Assembly (NCBI RefSeq): GCF_026213295.1
Contig: NC_079426.1
Location: 20,071,817-20,135,816, forward strand
DNA: 64,000 nucleotides
Direction of reading: 5' to 3'
Source: Gadus chalcogrammus
Taxonomy: Eukaryota; Chordata; Actinopteri; Gadiformes; Gadidae
The position numbers were made by a program, and so were the translations under genes. The notes beneath the pieces are model-generated. The model ran no database searches, had not been told where the DNA came from, and saw only the letters and a program-made list of their open reading frames with translations. Below, in pieces: positions 55,138 to 64,000 of this stretch (positions are counted from its first letter, which is position 1; each line of letters starts with the position of its first letter).

Positions 55138-56771
55138 ATGTACCTGACCAGCCGTAGGAGAGCTGCAGCAGCACGGAGACGAAGGAGGGAGTCAGCTCGC
55201 CGTCGATACATGGTTGCCGTGTACGGACATTTATGTTGTAGCACTGAAGTAAGTACCCTATTTGTTAGGTAAACTGTATCAAAGTGCTGTCAACAATTGA
55301 TAAGAGTATGGCAATCCTAGATTACTATCTATTTGAGCGTCTAGAACACCGCTTCATTTTCTCCTCACAGACTAATGAGAAGCCTACAGTAGTGATAAGA
55401 ATAATAGTCATTGTTAATGTAATACTGATCAATACACTTGATATGAATACTATTCATAATATGGCAGAAACCATAGGCAGAAGCATTTACAGGCTATAAG
55501 ACAGTAGGAATACATTTAAATAAATAATCGAATGGCCTACATAAATAGTAAGAATAAATAGATATGAATAAATCATTATTAACGCAGTACACAAATAATT
55601 TGATGTGATTAAATACTTTAATATATAAGAATACATTTAAATAAACAATGAACAAATAAATAAATAAATACATGATTGGAATAAATAATGATATTGAATG
55701 TATAATTATAATTTACAGGTTGGTGCAAGAGGGCCATATTCCAGGCTGAACATTCATGTTCACCTGGTGCGCCTTTACTTTGAAGACGGTGACCTAAGGA
55801 AGGACTTCCGCCTTTCGCGGCCTACGCTGGATAGCCTGGTCCACCGTCTCCAGGAGCCGGTCGACCACGGGTGGGGGAAGGCCTTTGAGGTGCTGGTGTT
55901 CCTGTTCTGGCTGGCGTGTGGAACGTCCTATCGAGTGGTGTCGGAGGCCTTCGACATTCCCCGCACGACATGCCACGATTTGGTCCACAGGGTGAGCAAA
56001 GGCATCCAGCAAATTTTCAGGCAGCAGATCCACTTTCCGAGCAGGGATGAGCTGCCAGAAATTGGGGCTGGGTTCCAGCAGCTGGCAGGATCCCCGGCTT
56101 TTGGCAATGTGGCAGGGGCCATTGATGGATGCCACGTTCGCATTGTGCCCCCTGGAGCCTTTGCTGCAGATTACTTCAACCGAAAGCTGTTCCACTCCAT
56201 ACAGTTTCAGGCCATCTGCGACCATGAAGGTCGCTTTTTGGACGTGCACGTGGGCTTCCCTGGCTCGGTGCACGACGCCAGGGTCCTGAAGAGCAGCCCT
56301 TTCTACGTGCACCAGCTTTACCCCCCTCCAGGTTGGTGCCTCCTTGGCGACGGAGGGTATCCTTGCCTGGCTCAGCCGATCCGTCTGCTGACCCCCTACC
56401 GGGAGCCTGTCCGCAACGCTGTCCAGGGCCGCTATAATGCGAAGATGTCGAGGGCAAGGTGTGTGGTGGAGAGGGCCTTTGGGGTGCTGAAGACCAGGTG
56501 GCGCTCCATCTTTTTAAAGGCCCTTGAGGTGAAGGTGGAGTTTGTGTCAGAGGTGATCATCGACTGCCTCTTCCTACACAACCTGTGCATCGGCACTGGG
56601 GACATCCTGGAGCCTGAGGAGGAGGACGACAACGGAGATGGGGATGAGGTTGCCCAAGAGTGCCAGCAGCAGTCGGGGGACACTCTTCGGGACAGACTCG
56701 CAGCTGCAGTGTCTGCTGCTCCTGCTCCTGAGCTCAGGATTCCTGTTCTTCTGGAACATGATTATTGTTGA
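55138..56771 (+). CDS. Harbinger (HARBI1-like) transposase, intact frame
   Basis: Exon 1 (55138-55248) is Arg-rich: MYLTSRRRAAAARRRRRESA, RRRYMVAVYGHLCC, ending ACTGAA/GTAAGT. Exon 2 (55719-56771, acceptor AATTTACAG) joins in phase and stays open for 350 codons, total 387 residues. Helical N-terminal part: LNIHVHLVRLYFEDGDLRKD, FRLSRPTLDSLVHRL; VLVFLFWLACGTSYRVVSEA; FDIPRTTCHDLVHR. Catalytic triad: NVAGAIDGCHVRIVPP (D), HVGFPGSVHDARVLKSSP (D), RCVVERAFGVLKTRWRSIF (E). Length and all three acids match active HARBI1-type enzymes. The acidic C-terminal stretch (EPEEEDDNGDGDEVAQE) is normal for the family. It shares organisation with the broken copy at 42406. No DNA-binding partner of MADF or SANT type is seen next to it. 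Confidence 0.85.
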
Positions 56772-57245
56772 TTTTGTTGATTATCTTGTAAAAATAAAAA
56801 ACATAAAAAAAATATGTTAATAGTTATAGCACACAAATGTAAATAGATATAAATGATAACAAATAAATGTACATAGTTATATTGTTTATTTTTTTTTACT
56901 TAAAGGACAATTCCGGTATTTTGAACATTGAGCCCCCTTTCTGGTTTGTTTATGATGAAATAGAGTGGGTGACACCGAAATTTTAACTATTAGTCCTTTC
57001 TCGGGTATTTGGCTCATTTTGAATCGCTCCTGCCTACTTCACAATGGTTGTCTGTGCATACACAAACCTGTCATCCCAGCAACCCTAAACGTTCGTTTTC
57101 GAAAATGTGCAAGTAACTGAGTGGTTAGTGGCATTTGTGAAGTTTAAAAAAAAATATCGGCGCAATATATGGTTTATATCCGTGTTAGTTGCTAATTGGA
57201 ACTATTTTTTCAAATACCTCACAACCGCATATAAACTTCCGCTCG

Positions 57246-57291
57246 CTGTGTAACCAGCTGTGTAACCATGGTTACACAGCTGGTTACACAG
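57246..57291. repeat. perfect 46-bp palindrome
   Basis: CTGTGTAACCAGCTGTGTAA CC meets its exact reverse complement at CCATGG (57267-57272), with no spacer. It lies between the Kolobok 2 terminus and its THAP exon. Confidence 0.9.
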
Positions 57292-57480
57292 TTCGACCAC
57301 CTGTTGACGACAATATTCCAGAGGAAGAAGAAGCATAATAATAATATATATAGGTCTATATGTATATATATATATATATAACTAAAATAATATATAATAA
57401 TAATAAGAAGAAGACGTTCAACTTCATTTTCTGTCGAGTTCAAAACCAAGGCATCAGCTGTGGTTACCGTGCAGTCGATT

Positions 57481-57788
57481 ATGGGAAGAATTTGTGAGGT
57501 CAGAAACTGCGGGAAGATCTCTAGAAAAAGGAGTTGTCATCGGCTTCCTCTCAACACACCTAAAAGTCATAGAGTCAGAAAGTTGTGGCTTTCATTCCTC
57601 GGGTTCGACATAAACACCCCAGTAAATGTACTTCGGGAAGCCAACCATCGCGTTTGCGCCTTTCACTTTCGGCCTGAGGACTACCTGAAATCAACAAGTC
57701 ATCGAAAGAAGTGTCCGAAGAGACTGCATCTGAAAAGGGCAGCTGTACCGACGCTTTGTGGACCAACGCTAGACGAAGAAGACCTCGG
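57481..57788 (+). CDS. THAP-domain first exon of Kolobok 2 transposase (partial)
   Basis: ATG at 57481: MGRICEVRNCGKISRKRSCH, RLPLNTPKSHRVRKLWLSFL, HRVCAFHFRPEDYL (C..C..C..H ligands), then KLKS-like basic tail RKKCPKRLHLKRAAVPTLCG, ending at a donor (CTCGGG/GTAAGC). About 103 residues. Continues into the gap. Confidence 0.75.
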
Positions 57789-57857
57789 GGTAAGCTAGAC
57801 ATCATGTACAACGTTATGTTATGATTAGTTTAGGTTGAACATCTGACTCGAACTGAA

Positions 57858-57957
57858 NNNNNNNNNNNNNNNNNNNNNNNNNNNNNNNNNNNNNNNNNNN
57901 NNNNNNNNNNNNNNNNNNNNNNNNNNNNNNNNNNNNNNNNNNNNNNNNNNNNNNNNN
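57858..57957. other. assembly gap, 100 N
   Basis: Exactly 100 N, the convention for a gap of unknown size. Kolobok 2 is on the left, a Gypsy fragment on the right; the true distance is unknown. Confidence 0.95.
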
Positions 57958-58444
57958 CTTTCAGGACGCTCCGGAGGCCCTGTGTTCCGAACCCGTTCTA
58001 ATCACCCCTGACTTTAATCTCCCCGTGATTGTGCACACAGACGACTCGGGGGGTCTTGTCCCAGATCCGGGCCGGAGAGGAGCACCCCATAACCTACATC
58101 AGCCGGAAGCTCCTCCCCAATGAGCGCATTATTCCACCGTGGAGAAGGAGGCCCTGGCCATCCAGTGGAGCCTCGAGAAACTGCGTTACTACCTCCTGGG
58201 GAGGGAGTTCACTTTGGTCACCGACCACGCCCCCCTGAAGTGGATAGCGGGGGCCAAGGATACGAACGCCCGGGTGACGCAGTGGTTCCTGGCTCTCCAG
58301 GATTTCAGGTTCCGGGTGGACCACCGACCGGGCCGAGAGCACGCCAACGCCGACGCCCTGTCACGTCGGGATGCCTGCCTGGGGGGGTTCCCCAGAGACC
58401 AGGGGCTTGAGCAAACGGGGGGGAGTGTGGCATCCCGCCCCTGA
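57958..58444 (+). pseudogene. Ty3/Gypsy RNase H fragment
   Basis: From the gap edge: LITPDFNLPVIVHTDDSGGL, then in shifted frames ISRKLLPNER, EKEALAIQWSLEKLRYYLLG, FTLVTDHAPLKWIAGAKDTN, FRFRVDHRPGREHANADALS, RR. This is the RT-linked RNase H of a Ty3/Gypsy LTR retrotransposon. Frameshifts lie near 58050 and 58130. The frame ends at 58444, a few bases into the 3' LTR, with no integrase between. The upstream polyprotein is lost in the gap. Confidence 0.8.
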
Positions 58445-58773
58445 AACCTCGGCCTGGACGGGTCCGAGGGACCGTGAAGGACGTGGTATACCGCTGCCAC
58501 CCACCAGCCGGCGACAGGGAGCACCTGGACCTTCCCCCCAATCAGCGGGATGGGGGACACCTGGCGGCTGGGAGGAGGAAGGCCCGGAGCCAGCATAAGA
58601 GAGGCTACGGAACAGGAGCAGAGGAGAGGCAGGAATACGCATCGTATGCAAGACCTAGAGGCTCACGGAGACCCTAGCGCGCCGTTGTTCTGAGTGACTC
58701 CCTAATAAAAATCCTACTATTGCCACGTGTTGAATCCTTGAAACCTGGCTCATTTACCAAGCCGGTTACCACA
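58426..58773 (+). mobile_element. 3' LTR of the Gypsy element
   Basis: Begins TGTGGCATCCCGCCCC after a G-rich polypurine tract (ACGGGGGGGAG) and ends GGTTACCACA. Contains AATAAAAATC near 58703 as a polyadenylation signal. About 348 bp. The 5' LTR is not in the window. Confidence 0.75.
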
Positions 58774-59949
58774 ATGGGAGTAACATTCATCATATTTCCA
58801 ACATATTTCATGTGTGAATAACATAGCAATTACCTCTTTCTGTCTTTCTCTCTTTGTTTTCAAACAGACCAAAGTTCCTTTTGAACTGATAGGCATGGAC
58901 CTGGTTGGCAAACATGTAATGACTGATCAGGGAAATCTGTGTGATGGTGGACTACTTCACTCGATGGTCACAGGCCTATGCCATCAAATCCAAATCTGCA
59001 GCCGAGGTCACACAGTGCATTCTCAAATTTGTCTACCAATTTGAGGTGCCACAGAGAATACTTACTGACCAAGGCAGAGAATTTGTCAACCAAGTATGTA
59101 ATTTTATCGCTATTTTAGAAAATATTTGAACTTTCGAATTACTATGTTTTATTTATTCAATGTTACAGTGGCGTTAATTTGTTCTCTGCACCATTCATAC
59201 AGATCAACACCGAAGTGTGCCAAATTTCTCTGTGCCCCATACCACCCCCAGACGAATGGGTTGGTGGAGAGATTAAATGGCACTATACAGAGGTTAAGAG
59301 ATGCATTTTACAACTACATCAATTGACAAATTACCTTGTTAAAAATCGAAGAAACAGCATTTAACATACTCAAATAAACGGGTAACATTAAACTTTTTTC
59401 AACTATCTAGAGCTCTGGGGAAGCTCACAAGAGAAAAACCCAGCACATGGGATAGATACCTGGACGCTGCGATGTTTGGTTTGCGCACCAAAAAGCAGCT
59501 CACAACTCGCTTCTCTCCATTTTACCTGATGTTTGGGAGGGAAGCAAGGTATCCATCTCAGGTGCAGGAAAACTATAAGGTTAGTTGGAATGTTTATATA
59601 TATTATCTTGTTCTTCATTAGTGAATGACGTTACATAGTTTTGAACTGTAATCAAATTAAATAAGCAATTTTGTTTTTTACAGGTCGATGGGTCCTTTGA
59701 GGAGCAGTTTAATGAAGGGGAGGTGGCAATGGACATCGAGCAACAGGACAAAATTGTCAGCATTGTCCAGCAAAATGTGGAGAAGGTTCAGGAGAGACCA
59801 GAGGGAGACTGCAATCCCTGAACAAGAGAGCGAGCTTTAAGGTGGGGGACATGGTGTGGAGGAAGAACGTCCGTAGCCTGCAGCGGAAAGGGGGAAAGCT
59901 GGATCCAGAGTTTCTTGGGCCGTTCACAGTGGTGAACATTGATGAGAAA

Positions 59950-60000
59950 AGTGTTGACCTTGTGGATAGTTCAGGAAAATCTATCCACAAGGTCAACACT
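59950..60000. repeat. hairpin with perfect 20-bp arms in Ginger coding sequence
   Basis: AGTGTTGACCTTGTGGATAG at 59950-59969 and its exact inverse at 59981-60000, around an 11-base loop. It encodes KSVDLVDSSGKSIHKVNTD. Confidence 0.9.
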
Positions 60001-60059
60001 GATCACCTGAAGCTGCACCCCACACTACCCCAACCCCAAGAAGGTTGAAAATTCCCCCA

Positions 60060-60435
60060 GTCTCTTCCATTACCTCCACTCCACCTGCCACCTCCACTCC
60101 ACCTGCCACCTCCACCTCCACTCCACCTGCTGCCACCTCCACTCTACTTGCCACCTCCACTCCATCTGCCAATTCCGCTCCACCTGCCACCTCCACTCCA
60201 CCTGCTGCCACCTCCGCTCCACCTGCCACCTCCACTCCACCTGCTGCCACCTCCACTCCACCTGCCACCTCCACTCCACCTGCTGCCACCTCTACTCCAC
60301 CTGCCAACTCCACTCCACCTGCCACCTCCACTCCACCTGCTGCCACCTCCACTCCACCTGCTGCCACCTCCACTCCACCTGCTGCCACCTCCACTCCACC
60401 TGCTGCCACCTCCACTCCACCTGCCACCTCCACTT
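60060..60435 (+). repeat. coding minisatellite, 18/21-bp units
   Basis: About 19 units of CACCTGCCACCTCCACTC or the 21-bp form with an extra CTG. In one frame they read TPPATS or TPPAATS repeated. It sits between the GPY/F-like region and the protease exons. Confidence 0.9.
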
Positions 60436-60593
60436 CAGAGGAATGTATGTAACGCTATGAAGCTCACCCTGATATTCTAAACTTTTATGTAAATGTTCAA
60501 CCTTAAAAGTTCAGGTAAAACAAACAAAACAGCTGTTCAGGAGAGAAGATATTGAATCGATTTAATAATAACATTTTCTTTTTTTCATGTAAG

Positions 60594-62582
60594 ATGTTAC
60601 AGAGGCTTGGGACGGCAAAAATGTTCATGTTCTGCTGTCCAGAATCGGACCATACAAGATGTTTTATTGGGACATCTGTAGGACAACTCCGGGTCAGGAA
60701 CTTGAGAGTGAGGCAAGCTTCAGTATTTTATTCTCCTTTAGTTAACTCATATAACAAAGAAATCTCCAAATGCTAGTACACCATAAGTTAACTGACTTCA
60801 TTTTCAAATGGATTTGCTTTCCCCAGGTGATCAATGCCACCCTGCTCAGAATGGTCCAGAAGCACAATTGCCAAGGGGGGAAAAAGGCACTTTGCATTAA
60901 TACATATGCCATGACACAAATTTGGAACAGGAAGACTGCATTCTAAGGGTAGGCACAGGTTTTTACTGTTTTACTGTTTACGATTTACTGTATATTGTGG
61001 TTGTTTTTTTAACAGTAAATTGTGTGTTATATTAGAAGTGTGATCCATCACTGTATGGAGTCATTCTGGGGGTAGTGAATGAGCCAAATCATTGGATACT
61101 CACAGTAAGTTAAACATTATCTTACGCTATGTATTCATATTGTTACGTATTTTAAGAACACAAGCTGTATTTCCCTCACTTAACCACTAGGAAGTAGGAC
61201 CAAACATATAAGCCGTAAATACTATACATAGCCACAAGGGGAGCAAGACCTTACTGAAGGCTGCAATAAATACTTTAGCCACAGAAGGCAGCACCACAGA
61301 CAAGGCGAGGAAGCCGAGGGTAATACGTCACACCGGCTCCTCCCACTCCTTCCGGGTCTTGCGGACCAGACGATAACACCAGGAACACGGGGGGGGAGAT
61401 CTCCAGAATCTTCTTTGCAGCTATTAGACATACAAGGGTTAATGTTTTTGATCAGCTAGGAGACGCTCGACACGTGTTAAGATACGCTTCAACCTCCTTT
61501 TGTTCCATAGTCATTACCGAAATACTTTATAAACAAATAAAGTCTCTTAAAAGCTGTCCTTTGGATTTGACCACTTTCCTTGAAGAACTCAGCAATATTT
61601 TAATTTCCACGGCACATCCATGATTTTATTAGGATATGTGAATGTGACACATGCACAATGTGCTTATCCAAATTTCTCTCGGTCATCTTCCCCTCAGAAC
61701 AGAGAAGCCTTGTGCTGGATCCACTCGGCAACGATGCCTCCAAGATCAAAAGATGTCTGGAGACCACAAGGTAACAGTTGGGTTCTATGGCCTGGCCCGG
61801 CGGGCGGAATGCTGCTATTTAACCATTGGAGTATGGGTGAAACAGGTGAAGGTAATGACCTTGACTGATGGGATGATGCTGTGCAGGTGTGTGAGAACTG
61901 TGGTACTGTCCATGGTGGTGCATGAGTGCACCTCGGGCTCTGGTGACTGGGACCTGTCCATTGTGCTGGACTGGATGTTTCAGAATTGCATAATTTGCTG
62001 CTTTTTGTCTACTTTTCAGAGCATTCATGAGAGCGAGGGGCTGTACGGTGTCCAGGTGGAAAACCAACACTGTGCCACATAGCCTACAGCAGGATTCCAC
62101 TTCATGTGGAATATTTGCCATCAAAGTAAGTTTTTGAATTGCATATTTCTTTACGGAAAGATGAAGCAGATTTTGAAAAGGTCTCCTTTTTCAACATTTA
62201 AACTCCTAGGGAGTCATAAAGTTGATGAATTTTGAATAAGTTAGTCTGGGCCAGTATGTTTTGAATATTCATTTATTCAAAATGGTTAAATACAGGAGGG
62301 AAATAGCTGTAACACTTCTCAATGAGACTGGTATGTTAACCATTTTCAAACTTCTATTAACACCATGAGGATTTCAATATCATTAATTCAATGAATATAA
62401 AAAAGTCTAGAAAGTTAGTATGTATCACTCATGGTGTATTTTCCCATGGAAATAAGAAGAAAATATTATATGTAATCAATACCATATCTTAACCAGATGA
62501 TCTCTGTGAGCTGTGCCACTACTGTGGAGAGGGAGAAGAAGCGCGAGGGGGGTCTCAAGACAGACCTGATGCCACTGACTGG
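60594..62582 (+). pseudogene. Ginger-like element: Ulp1/SENP-type protease and half PHD finger
   Basis: Exons: ~60594-60710 (VTEAWDGKNVHVLLSRIGPY, KMFYWDIC); ~60826-60945 (VINATLLRMVQKHNCQGGKK, AMTQIW); 61035-61104 (KCDPSLYGVILGVVNEPNHW, H of the triad); ~61698-61771 (LVLDPLGNDASKIKRCLETT, D); 62020-62125 (AFMRARGCTVSRWKTNTVPH, SLQQDSTSCGIFAIK: Q and catalytic C); 62497-62582 (DLCELCHYCGEGEEARGGSQ, DATDW at a donor). H, D, Q and C are in Ulp1/SENP order. The last exon supplies the first zinc ligands of a PHD finger and stops where an exon like 1922-2065 should follow; none does. A solo LTR sits in the intron after 61104. Ginger elements are known to carry Ulp1 and PHD modules. Confidence 0.7.
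61141..61594 (+). mobile_element. solo LTR in a Ginger intron
   Basis: TGTTACGTATTTTAAGAACA to TTGAAGAACTCAGCA. The 4-bp duplication ATAT is at 61137-61140 and 61595-61598. Same family as 20682 (shared ACATATAAGCCGTAAATACT and GGAGCA(A/G)GACCTTACTGAAG). Confidence 0.85.
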
Positions 62583-62958
62583 GTATAACACCACCGCTTT
62601 CGAGTTCTTGGCTCAGGTTGTTTGCAGAAGGCATGATGTAAACAAGTACCAGGGAGATCTGCCTAAATTCATGTAAATTAGGGTCTTAATGTTAAACAGC
62701 AGCTGTACATGTAACATGGATGTCAATATAACTATGTCATAAACCATGTCTTATTGACATATATACAAACCTTGCCTTTGTCTTTGCATGACTGCGTATG
62801 TTAAAACAGTCTTAGTTTATATTAAGTAGATAAATGCATTAATTGAACAAAAAAATAATAAACCATGGTATAAATCAACAATATATTTATTCTTTATTCT
62901 GCTCTTTATGCCAACCTGTCAATTCCCTACGAACCATCTATTTATCTACCTGCCTCAC
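62583..62958. other. no gene recognised
   Basis: Downstream of the last Ginger exon; AT-rich. The expected PHD second-half exon was looked for and not seen. Confidence 0.5.
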
Positions 62959-63272
62959 CAGTGGAGGCTTCTCCATTGAGGAGAGGGAGGAAGATCCTCC
63001 TTAACATTGTTGAGAATAAAAAATGTAGATTGCCCAGACTACTGTAATGAATTAATGCCCTTAAATATGACTACTTTAATGCCTTTGAATACATAATGTT
63101 TGTTTCCCTGGGTAAAGGGACATTAGCTCCCCCTATCGCCTATTGACAATTACTTCAGGGAGGAAGGTCCTCCCTCAGCCTCCGTTGACTCCCATTCATT
63201 TCCCAGAAAGTACTGGCGGCCGGTGAATAACATGGGTTTCAATGGGAGAGAGGAGGAAAGTCCTCCTCTGAG
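62959..63272 (+). mobile_element. hAT-like MITE (second copy of 10277)
   Basis: Starts CAGTGGAGGCTTCTCCATTG; the right side GGAAAGTCCTCCTCTGAGTGG resembles an inverse of the left end. This copy is longer than 10277-10535. Confidence 0.55.
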
Positions 63273-63701
63273 TGGGTGCGACCATACAGGCGTCTGATTC
63301 GCGCAAAAATCTAGTCGAGCTGCGCTATTAACCAATCAGCAGGATCCCTGGCTGGTGAGCAGTGTTGCCAGATTGGGCAGATTTCCCACCCAATTGGGCT
63401 ACTTTTAACTGCTTTAGGCTGGGAAAATTATCATTGGGCGGGAAATTTACCCAATCTGGCAACGCTGTCGATAACAAACGAACCCGCTCCGCCTGCTAGC
63501 CGCTCAGTCTAAGAGACGCAAAGCAGGTGAAATCATCTGAAGGATAACGAGATTCTAACATTTGCGAATAAAGTGTACAATGGAAACAGAGTACATTGTT
63601 CATGTTTAATTACACAAAGCATTCCATTCATTGAGTTACAGTGCTAAGTTAGCGACCAAAGAAAAAGGTAGACCACTTCGCAAAATCGAGATCACCAAAA
63701 G
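63273..63701. other. spacer with a 100-bp inverted-repeat MITE
   Basis: No gene seen. Contains the small element at 63364-63463. Confidence 0.5.
63364..63463. mobile_element. 100-bp MITE, GT TGCCAGATTGGG ends
   Basis: GTTGCCAGATTGGG plus ATTTCCCACC at the left is repeated inverted at the right (GGCGGGAAAT..CCCAATCTGGCAAC), giving arms of about 27 bp. Confidence 0.65.
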
Positions 63702-64000
63702 CAGGGCAGCCCCATTTGGGGCCCGCGGGCCAAACTTGGCCCGCGACTGATTTTATTTGGCCCGCGCCTTACCCACTGTATATATTATTGTTTTCCACCA
63801 TCAGCGCTCCCACTCATTGAATATTATTGATTGGTGCACTTCCATTCCTGACCATAGAATAACATTGTGATACATTGATGGTAGGGTGGCGCTGTTGAGC
63901 TCCTATCCTCTTGCGCTCCAATCCGAAGTCACGTGACAGCGAGTAAGTGAGACGCAAGGATGGAGCGGCAGTGGCACACAGACAAACGCAAATTCAAAAA
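63702..64000 (+). mobile_element. hAT element, 5' end, cut by window edge
   Basis: Begins CAGGGCAGCCCCATTTGGGG then GCCCGCGGGCCAAACTTGG, the same style of end as the hAT at 49311. An ATG at 63960 opens MERQWHTDKRKFK, like the N-terminus of GTF2IRD2/FAM200-type hAT proteins. The rest is outside. Confidence 0.65.

Larger units (their letters stand above)
56904..57857 (+). mobile_element. Kolobok element 2, 5' part, cut by gap
   Basis: TTAA at 56900-56903 is followed by AGGACAATTCCGGTATTTTG, a Kolobok-type terminus, then a THAP-domain exon. The assembly gap at 57858 hides the rest; sequence after the gap is unrelated. Confidence 0.7.
58868..60441 (+). pseudogene. Ginger-like transposase: integrase core and GPY/F-like region
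   Basis: Exons with clear splice sites: 58868-59093 (acceptor TTTTCAAACAG): KVPFELIGMDLVG (first D), then shifted MVDYFTRWSQAYAIKSKSAA, RILTDQGREFVNQ (second D); 59203-~59325: INTEVC, CAPYHPQTNGLVERLNGT (E); 59411-59578: ALGKLTREKPSTWDRYLDAA, FSPFYLMFGREARYPSQV; 59684-~60441: VDGSFEEQFNEGEVAMDI, SFKVGDMVWRKNVRS, KLDPEFLGPFTVVNIDEKSV (GPY/F-like), then a Thr/Pro/Ser/Ala repeat. A retroviral-type integrase broken by introns and followed by a Ulp1 protease is typical of Ginger DNA transposons, not of LTR elements. Frameshifts near 58940, 59225, 59810 and 60045 inactivate it. The 5' part is cut off by the Gypsy LTR. Confidence 0.7.

Noticed and set aside
55794..56683. Several - frames over the intact Harbinger transposase
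   Set aside because: Shadows of its exon 2.
58868..59330. Integrase exons as part of the Gypsy element at 57958
   Set aside because: They lie outside the 3' LTR, are split by introns and are followed by a Ulp1-type protease.
60148..60480. Pro/Leu-rich frames on both strands
   Set aside because: Alternative frames of the Ginger minisatellite.

Overview
The window is animal DNA and almost certainly from a teleost fish. It has spliced genes with GT-AG introns, (AC)n and (GT)n microsatellites, one 100-N assembly gap (57858-57957), and a dense mix of DNA transposons typical of fish: hAT, PIF/Harbinger, Kolobok, P-element-like, Ginger-like and Mutator-like. It also holds LTR and LINE fragments. 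I found no convincing conserved single-copy host gene and no tRNA or rRNA gene. Nearly every protein-coding trace belongs to a mobile element, and most are broken.

Layout. 1-1140: 3' part of a hAT element that recurs at 37370-38610. 1922-2065: an isolated exon for the second half of a PHD finger. 2370-4800: a Harbinger remnant with a MADF-BESS gene. 6349-7823: an internally deleted transposase-like gene. 7935-8890: an L1 ORF1 pseudogene abutting a solo LTR (8891-9361). 10277-11690: MITEs and a hAT BED-finger fragment. 12379-24629: one hAT element swollen to 12.25 kb by nested insertions. Inside it are a foldback element, a second Harbinger, and a 6-kb element with ~1-kb inverted repeats that itself carries a solo LTR (with a LINE tail inside) and a small hAT. 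25491-29650: exons of a THAP9/P-element-like transposase. 30579-38611: a hAT inserted in an (AC)n tract and split by a complete Kolobok element (30987-37274). 38742-41963: a hAT C-terminus and a Mutator-like gene. 42028-46206: a solo LTR opened by a third Harbinger and a MITE. 47150-48340: tandem repeats. 48353-54282: a seven-exon DUF4806 gene with a hAT in one intron. 55138-56771: an open, full-length Harbinger transposase. 56904-57857: the start of a second Kolobok. 57958-58773: a Ty3/Gypsy RNase H fragment and its LTR. 58868-62582: a Ginger-like element (integrase, Ulp1 protease, half a PHD finger). 63702-64000: the start of another hAT.

What works together. In the complete Kolobok, a nine-exon THAP transposase on + and a two-exon P2X7-ballast-like gene on - lie inside the same ~280-bp inverted repeats and TTAA duplications. 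Harbinger copies pair a DNA-binding partner (MADF or SANT/Myb-like) with a convergent transposase. The last Harbinger transposase instead faces away from a DUF4806 gene. Target-site duplications readable directly (8-bp TCTGTAAC, CCCTACAG/CCCTAGAG, GTTCTAAT, GTCACTGG; 4-bp AACC, ATAT, GTCA, TTAA; 3-bp TTA; 2-bp TA) allow the order of insertion to be worked out.

Limits. Superfamily names rest on motifs recognised by eye; no database search was run. Exon borders are placed on visible splice signals and reading phase. Element ends are given exactly only where a duplication or inverted repeat could be read.
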